Shown here in pieces: positions 14,540 to 18,169 of a DNA stretch of 18,169 nucleotides. The DNA is from UBA9732 sp045116915. Its GTDB lineage: Bacteria > Spirochaetota > Spirochaetia > Sphaerochaetales > Sphaerochaetaceae. Under the pieces are notes generated by a model that saw nothing but the letters and a program-made list of their open reading frames with translations, was not told where the DNA came from and searched no databases. The position numbers and the translations under genes are program-made. Position 1 is the first letter of the stretch. Every line of letters begins with the position of its first letter. Location: positions 1 through 18,169 of the forward strand of contig JBGUMQ010000063.1 of NCBI GenBank assembly GCA_045116915.1. Reading direction: 5' to 3'.

Positions 14540-15571
14540 ATGGAAGAAGTGTTCTCACCGTTCGCAAAAACACCGTCTCAGCTCGTGGAGCTTCTTTCCC
14601 TGGACAGGGAATTCCAAGGCAGACAAATCTACAGATGGCTTGTCAGGGGTGCAACATCGTTCGACGCAATGACGGACCTGCCAAAGGCCCTCAGGGAGCG
14701 CCTTTGCGCAGAGCATCCGGTTCTGTTCTCCAGCCGGGTTCTGACGAGCCAGAGCGACCCCGACGGTGCGGCCAAGCTCGCGCTTGAGCTCTACGACGGC
14801 AACATAATCGAGTGCGTGCTCCTGACCGACAGGGAGGGAGAGCTGACAGCCTGCGTGTCAAGCCAGGCCGGATGCGCCATGGGATGCAGGTTCTGCCGCA
14901 CGGGAACGCTGAAACTGAAGAGGAACCTGCACGACTTCGAGATTGTGGAGCAGTTCATGCATCTGCAGAACGCCGCGCCGGGGAAGATATCCCATGTGGT
15001 GTTCATGGGGATGGGAGAGCCTCTTGCGAACCTGGACAACGTGGCAAGCGCCATATCGTTCCTCCATGATCCGGACGGCCTGAACCTCAGCCACCGCCGC
15101 ATAACGGTCTCCACATGCGGTCTTGTGCCTGGCATAAACGAGCTTTCAAGGCGCCGGATCCCGGTGAAGCTGGCGGTCTCACTCGTCACGGCGGACGACG
15201 CCACACGGTCCGACCTCATGCCCGTCAACCGAGCATTCCCTCTGAAGGAGCTCAGGGAAGCCCTGGTGCGTTTCCAGAAGACAAGCGGCAGACGCTTCAC
15301 GTTCGAGTACTGCATGATCCACGACAAGAACATCTCCGAGCAGGATGCCGAGCGTCTTTCGCGCTTCTGCAGAGGCCTGGAAGTGATCGTCAACCTGATT
15401 CCGTTCAATCCTTGTCCCGAGCTCCCGTTCACAACGCCGTCGGAGCAGGAGATACGCCGGTTCACCAACGCGCTCACCGCACGCGGCGTGGCCTACACCA
15501 TCCGCATCAGCCGCGGAAGGACCATCAAGGGCGCCTGCGGCCAGCTTGCCGGGAAACTGGAATCCTGCTAG
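14540..15571 (+). CDS. rlmN: 23S rRNA/tRNA m2A methyltransferase RlmN
   Basis: RlmN is a radical SAM enzyme that methylates C2 of A2503 in 23S rRNA and of A37 in some tRNAs. All key residues are present in 343 residues: the cluster-binding Cys triad C112-x3-C116-x2-C119, the nearby Cys105 in ACVSSQAGC, FMGMGEPLAN (SAM binding), VSLVTADDATRSDLMPVN, and the methyl-carrying Cys333 in GACGQLAG. Cfr is less likely on context and motif detail. GAGG at the OPT stop is the ribosome site, five bases before the ATG. The stop codon TAG (15569-15571) is the first three bases of repeat copy C, so the repeat head abuts the coding end exactly. Confidence 0.95.
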   Translation: MEEVFSPFAKTPSQLVELLSLDREFQGRQIYRWLVRGATSFDAMTDLPKALRERLCAEHPVLFSSRVLTSQSDPDGAAKLALELYDGNIIECVLLTDREGELTACVSSQAGCAMGCRFCRTGTLKLKRNLHDFEIVEQFMHLQNAAPGKISHVVFMGMGEPLANLDNVASAISFLHDPDGLNLSHRRITVSTCGLVPGINELSRRRIPVKLAVSLVTADDATRSDLMPVNRAFPLKELREALVRFQKTSGRRFTFEYCMIHDKNISEQDAERLSRFCRGLEVIVNLIPFNPCPELPFTTPSEQEIRRFTNALTARGVAYTIRISRGRTIKGACGQLAGKLESC

Positions 15572-15662
15572 TTGTAGTTGAATGCTCTACATGCCTTAGA
15601 TGCTCTACATGCCTTAGATGCTTTGGATGCTTTGGATGCTTTGGATGCTCTAGACGCTGTAA
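15569..15662 (+). repeat. Head-plus-9-bp tandem repeat, copy C
   Basis: The head TAGTTGTAGTTGA (15569-15581) is followed in exact phase by nine units: ATGCTCTAC and ATGCCTTAG alternating twice, ATGCTTTGG three times, ATGCTCTAG and ACGCTGTAA. This is the most regular of the three copies. The first TAG is the rlmN stop codon. Confidence 0.92.
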
Positions 15663-15674
15663 TACACAGACACT

Positions 15675-15699
15675 TTTTATCCTCAACTATAGGGTAAAA
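15675..15699. other. Hairpin between convergent genes
   Basis: TTTTATCCT (15675-15683) pairs with AGGGTAAAA (15691-15699), with one wobble pair and a seven-base loop. There is no T run after the stem on either strand, so it is not a classic terminator. The 7-mer TCAACTA at 15683-15689 is the reverse complement of the end of the repeat head. Confidence 0.35.
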
Positions 15700-15720
15700 T
15701 GAGTTGCTGAGAATCCCCGC

Positions 15721-16284
15721 TCAGAGGATCTCTATGCTGTAGCTGTAGCTACGCAGGAGGTTGGAGACGGTGATGACAGCGTCGTCGTCGTAAGTGATCT
15801 CATAAAGCGGAACGTTGCCTTCGGAGACCGAGCGCCTGACGAGTTTTCCGCCCTCATAGCCTTCGACGAGCGTCATGCCGCAGGCGGAGAGCTCGCGGTC
15901 CAGGGGTTTGGAAGATGCGAAGCACAGCTGCATGTCGGCAACGATGTACAGACCCACGATCCTGTACTCCGGGATGAAGGCGGATTCGAATGTGATGTCC
16001 TGGCCGTCGTAGACGACCTTGGCCATGGTCTGCCCGGTGGGTGCGAAAAGCATCATCTCCAGCGAGACATCGTCCCAGACCAGCCAGGCCTCCAGGGCGA
16101 CCGCCTCATCGAAGCCGGGGAAGGTCCCCGTCACCAGCTGGTACGAGTCCAGCGGCTCGGCCACCGAATCCAGAGGAAGCAGATGGAAATCTGTCCTCTT
16201 CCCCATCCGGATCTCCAAGCTGGCGCATGAGGCAAGTACAAGAACAATCAGCAGCGCGGCAAGCGCGATCGAAAACCTTCTCAT
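15721..16284 (-). CDS. DUF3261-like outer-membrane lipoprotein
   Basis: The 187-residue protein starts with a lipoprotein signal peptide ending LVLASC (Cys20). The mature part fits the DUF3261 pattern: a short LLPLDS region, QLVTGTFPG, an EAWLVWDD.SLEMMLFAPTGQTM beta segment, a VYDG step, IVADMQLCFA and a closing strand pair ending SYSYSIEIL. DUF3261 proteins are found in aryl polyene and related lipid-pigment clusters with an MMPL exporter, where they are thought to help deliver the product to the outer membrane. Start 16284 overlaps the stop of the exporter gene (ATGA, 16281-16284), so translation is likely coupled. The frame is open far upstream (to 16611), but that stretch is a shadow of the exporter gene. 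Confidence 0.72.
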   Translation of the reverse strand: MRRFSIALAALLIVLVLASCASLEIRMGKRTDFHLLPLDSVAEPLDSYQLVTGTFPGFDEAVALEAWLVWDDVSLEMMLFAPTGQTMAKVVYDGQDITFESAFIPEYRIVGLYIVADMQLCFASSKPLDRELSACGMTLVEGYEGGKLVRRSVSEGNVPLYEITYDDDAVITVSNLLRSYSYSIEIL

Positions 16285-18169
16285 TCGCGTGATGCTCCTA
16301 TGGTGCATGCGTATGCGATCAGTATTCCGACGAACACGGTGAGTCCGAAGATGTGCACGGGCCTGAACGAGCTGAACGCCAGCGATCCGAAGCTCAGCTC
16401 GGTGGTTATGAAGGAAAGCGTCACCGCCTTGGAGGAGGAGTTCCCCCTGCCCGATGACGCGAACACCATGTAGTCCAGTCCCAGTCCCACGATCAGCACC
16501 AGACCCACAGTCATGAAGAAATCCAGGCTCAACCCGCAGAGCACAAGGACCCCGACCGTCCCCGTCAGGATCGTGTACGGTGCAAGGCTCATCCGAAGGC
16601 CCTTCCTCCATCCGAACACCACGACCATGACGATGACGATGACACCGAAGGCGATGCCGAACAGCCTGAGTATCATCGCCGTCAGGTTGTCCAGCTGCTC
16701 TCCGGTGTCCTTAGCGGTCATGATGTACCTGACATCGTCCATTCCGTCGGCGATGGCACTGATACGGGACGTATCCGATGCGTTGCGGATTATCACGACC
16801 TCATAGTATCTTCCGTCGATCTCCCCGAGGGATATGGAGTCCGTCATGGACTTCAGGCTGTCGGGAAGCGAGGCGATCGTGAAATAGGAACCGTTGCCTG
16901 TGATCTTGTCCACAACAGATTTCCTATGCTCTTCATCCACTCCCAGGATATCGCACTGCTCATCAAGATATGGGAGCAGGCTTTCCGCGGCCTTGCGGCT
17001 GAGATCCTGCTGAGACCTTGGAGGGACGAACATGCCGGTGGCCACATAGCCCTCCAGAATGCCCTCCTCCTTCAGCTCGTCCAGGCGGTTGCAGAAGACA
17101 AGCTCGCGCTCAAGGACATCGTTCTCCGATGTGCCTCCGACCACGGCGTATGTCGTGTCCAGGTAGCCCAGGGCCCTGGCGGCGACGGTCTCGCTTCTGA
17201 GCATGCGCTCGGAGGGCGTGTAGAGACTGGTTATGTCGTTGGCGATCCCCATGCGCGGGATCTGCACCAGGACAAGGATCGTGGCCGCCGCGGCGAGCCA
17301 GGGAAGCAGGAACGGAAGCCTGCGTTGCACCGGAGGCCTTGCGGCGAACGACTGGGTGTTGATCATCCTCGGGCCGATGATGTGCGGGTACAGGACCATC
17401 GCCGTGAGGTACGAGCTCAGAAGGCCGGCAAGCGATATCACTGCCATCTGCCTGAGGATATCGTATGACGAGAACAGGAGGACCAGATAACAGAGCTCGG
17501 TGGATATGAAGCTCATCGTCAGGCTCCTGCCTATCTTCCTTCGGATGCAGGTACCGTCGTAGTCGGGACAGGACTGCGCCGCGCAGATGTAGCTGTGGAT
17601 GGAATAGTCTATGCAGGTTCCGATCAGCGATGTGCCGAAAACCATGGACAGCACGTGGATGTCCCGGAAGAACAGGACAAGGGCCGCCGCTGCGCTGCCG
17701 AGCGAAATCGTCAAGCTCAGCAGGAACAGCCAGAGGATGTGGAAGTTCCGGCACAGCAGGAAGAACATCAGCAGAATTAGTACGACGGAAACGACGGATA
17801 TGACCGTCATCTCGCGTCTTGCTCCGGTGGCGCTCTCATAGCTGTGGAACGCAAGGCCACTGTAGGATACCTCCGCACCGGGGAATTCGGCCTCGATGGC
17901 CTCCCCGATGGAGAAGATGCGTCCTACCCCGCCGCTTCCGGATGCCAGGCTCAGGCTTTCCCCGGAGAGCGTTCCCTGGATCAGCACATACCAGATGCCG
18001 TCGACCTCCGAGGCCAGCACTCCGTCTTTCGGAGAGAATGTCGTGAGGCTGCCGACCTTGGTCAGGAGCTCCATCCAGACGGTCTCGGAAAGAAGGTACG
18101 GGTCGTCGTCCAGGTTCGAGAGCGATGACACGGTGAATGCGCTGAAGATGGATGCAAGGCTGTCGTCGG
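16281..18169 (-). CDS. MMPL/RND-superfamily exporter, 5' end outside the window
   Basis: The frame stays open to the window edge (no stop codon between 18131 and 18169), so the true start and the first membrane helix lie beyond it. About 629 residues are visible. They show the RND half-repeat twice: a helix group around 17820-17390 with the GTSLIGTCIDYSIH motif (Asp in the membrane helix, near 17630), a large periplasmic domain (about 17250-16690) and a second helix group (about 16690-16290) with GLVLIVGLGLDYMVF (near 16480). The two Asp-Tyr motifs are the proton relay positions of MMPL exporters. A GTG at 18131 lies in frame but is not a good start. The gene is coupled to the DUF3261-like lipoprotein. 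The exported molecule is probably a lipid or polyene ester, inferred from the pairing. Confidence 0.88.
   Translation of the reverse strand, partial: DDSLASIFSAFTVSSLSNLDDDPYLLSETVWMELLTKVGSLTTFSPKDGVLASEVDGIWYVLIQGTLSGESLSLASGSGGVGRIFSIGEAIEAEFPGAEVSYSGLAFHSYESATGARREMTVISVVSVVLILLMFFLLCRNFHILWLFLLSLTISLGSAAAALVLFFRDIHVLSMVFGTSLIGTCIDYSIHSYICAAQSCPDYDGTCIRRKIGRSLTMSFISTELCYLVLLFSSYDILRQMAVISLAGLLSSYLTAMVLYPHIIGPRMINTQSFAARPPVQRRLPFLLPWLAAAATILVLVQIPRMGIANDITSLYTPSERMLRSETVAARALGYLDTTYAVVGGTSENDVLERELVFCNRLDELKEEGILEGYVATGMFVPPRSQQDLSRKAAESLLPYLDEQCDILGVDEEHRKSVVDKITGNGSYFTIASLPDSLKSMTDSISLGEIDGRYYEVVIIRNASDTSRISAIADGMDDVRYIMTAKDTGEQLDNLTAMILRLFGIAFGVIVIVMVVVFGWRKGLRMSLAPYTILTGTVGVLVLCGLSLDFFMTVGLVLIVGLGLDYMVFASSGRGNSSSKAVTLSFITTELSFGSLAFSSFRPVHIFGLTVFVGILIAYACTIGASRE

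Noticed and set aside
15569..15662. CRISPR array
   Set aside because: Units are 9 bp and contiguous, without spacers, and no cas genes are nearby.
15675..15699. Terminator of rlmN
   Set aside because: The stem has T residues on the 5' arm and A residues on the 3' arm, with no T run after it on either strand; kept only as a hairpin.

Overview
The window reads as a chromosome segment from a Gram-negative-type (diderm), fairly GC-rich bacterium, most likely a spirochaete of the Treponema/Sphaerochaeta kind. The evidence is indirect: several SASC-type lipoproteins, a small exported protein ending in aromatic residues that resembles spirochaetal outer-membrane proteins, a GPxGG/DUF1566-type lipoprotein and a topoisomerase I with C-terminal repeats in place of zinc fingers. 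No rRNA or species marker is present, so this placement is an inference.

Layout, left to right. An M29 aminopeptidase (+) converges on mnmA (-), which is translationally coupled to an upstream Smr-domain gene. A tRNA-Arg(CCU) (+) and a tRNA-Asp(GUC) (-) face each other across terminators and repeats. Next come a PAP2 phosphatase, a small two-helix membrane protein and a LacX-type aldose epimerase (all +). topA (-) follows, then a large lipoprotein (+) and ychF (-). hflX (+) overlaps a proline-rod lipoprotein by four bases. A small barrel-like protein (-) diverges from an OPT-family transporter, which is followed at 6 bp by rlmN (both +). At the right edge an MMPL/RND exporter (-, cut by the window end) overlaps a DUF3261-like lipoprotein by four bases. 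That pair is typical of aryl-polyene-type lipid pigment clusters, so such a cluster may lie beyond the right edge.

Much of the coding content concerns translation and the ribosome: mnmA and rlmN modify tRNA/rRNA, ychF and hflX are ribosome-associated GTPases, and two tRNAs and Smr are present. The rest is mainly cell envelope.

The most unusual signal is non-coding. Three intergenic sites carry the same 13-bp head (TAGTTGTAGTTGA) followed by 7 to 10 exact-phase 9-bp units close to ATGCTCTAC, ATGCCTTAG or ATGCTTTGG. Each lies just downstream of a gene read in the same direction, and in one case the head supplies the stop codon of rlmN. A fourth site has a different 9-bp tract. Other points of interest are an inverted partial copy of the tRNA-Asp 3' end with its terminator, a variant cysteine set in MnmA, a strictly alternating X-Pro rod in a lipoprotein, and repeated TATCAT -10 boxes, two of them (plus one TATAAT) exactly seven bases before an ATG, implying leaderless mRNAs.
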